Part shown: positions 63,866-64,000 of the stretch, one piece after another
Layout of the letters: every line of letters begins with the position of its first letter
Numbering within the stretch: the stretch's first letter is position 1
Origin: an uncultured Kangiellaceae bacterium
Lineage (GTDB): Bacteria > Pseudomonadota > Gammaproteobacteria > Enterobacterales > Kangiellaceae
Length of the DNA stretch: 64,000 nucleotides
Direction: 5' to 3'
Assembly (NCBI GenBank): GCA_905479925.1
Contig: CAJQOL010000066.1
Coordinates: 1 to 64,000, forward strand
Made by a program: the position numbers and the translations under genes
Notes under the pieces: generated by a model
What the model was told of the DNA's origin: nothing
Databases searched by the model: none
Seen by the model: only the letters and a program-made list of their open reading frames with translations

Positions 63866-64000
63866 TTAATCGGCTGGCAGGTAACGCTCTAAAACCTCAA
63901 GAACGGCGTTTTTCTTAACCGGTTTGGTTAAAAAATCATCCATGCCGGCCTTCTCACATTGCTTTTGACTACTAGCCAAAGCGTTCGCCGTCATTGCAAC
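63866..64000 (-). CDS. Receiver-domain protein, C-terminal end, runs off right edge
   Basis: Reading minus from base 64000 gives 44 residues to a TAA at 63866-63868: VAMTANALASSQKQCEKAGM, then DDFLTKPVKKNAVLEVLERY. This is the end of a receiver domain: switch Thr in AMTANA and conserved Lys in TKPV. The style is that of receivers in hybrid histidine kinases. The rest lies beyond the window. Confidence 0.85.
   Translation of the reverse strand, partial: VAMTANALASSQKQCEKAGMDDFLTKPVKKNAVLEVLERYLPAD

Noticed and set aside
1-64000. CRISPR arrays, insertion sequences, prophage or integron
   Set aside because: No regularly spaced repeats of the right size, transposase, integrase or phage structural genes were seen.

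Overview
The window looks like chromosome from a marine-type gammaproteobacterium, possibly of the Kangiella/Aliikangiella kind. This rests on protein character (RuvA, RuvC, YebC, AspRS, RNase R, RlmB, NfuA), an AT-leaning composition, many c-di-GMP and receiver proteins, and many secreted peptidases. Genus placement is an inference from memory. I saw no rRNA, tRNA, CRISPR array, insertion sequence or prophage. It reads as ordinary chromosome with several unusual gene neighbourhoods.

Layout. 1-1877: N-terminal part of a two-component-regulator-propeller sensor running off the left edge. 2059-5902 (minus): aspS-yebC-ruvC-ruvA, with ruvB not in its usual place. 6135-8874 (plus): a membrane diguanylate cyclase, then a pair joining a chemoreceptor-hairpin-like protein to an ODP-type di-iron protein. 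8962-12183 (minus): rnr-rlmB. 12499-13673: two paralogous STAS-like small proteins. 13845-19718 (minus): secreted HEXXH metalloprotease, GNAT acetyltransferase and M14 peptidase, with a 12-bp tandem repeat ahead of the metalloprotease. 19855-23485 (plus): modA-nfuA-modB-modC plus a small membrane protein, so an Fe-S carrier gene sits inside a molybdate transport locus. 23670-25452: MscS channel and a DUF3718 protein.

25760-30066 (minus): ABC ATPase, FtsX-type permease and HlyD-type adaptor. 30339-32195: DUF885 lipoprotein. 32250-33901: two stand-alone receiver proteins flanking a PAS protein with a cysteine-rich tail. 34118-35364: cytochrome b561 and YceI. 35571-38783 (minus): large VIT/VWA/DUF2135 lipoprotein. 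39125-41082 (plus): overlapping genes for a receiver protein, a receiver-HPt protein and an orphan type II secretion F-like membrane protein. 41291-45675: AlkB, a B12-type radical SAM protein, an EamA transporter, a PepSY protein and a DUF3192 lipoprotein. 45926-50583: beta-propeller lipoprotein and TonB-dependent receptor.

50638-58372 is the most coherent system: a peptidoglycan amino-sugar cluster. It holds a secreted NagZ-like GH3 enzyme, divergent MurQ, a NamZ-type exo-muramidase (DUF1343) and, overlapping NamZ by ATGA, a D-lactate-dehydrogenase-like FAD/Fe-S protein. MurQ releases D-lactate from MurNAc-6-phosphate, so the last gene could oxidise that by-product. The right end holds two overlapping secreted or unknown proteins, a REC-PAS-GGDEF protein with a degenerate EAL domain, a class IV aminotransferase overlapping a sulfotransferase-like gene (resembling a plant two-domain protein), and the end of a receiver-domain protein.

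All calls come from reading the sequence. No database search, structure prediction or promoter prediction was run.
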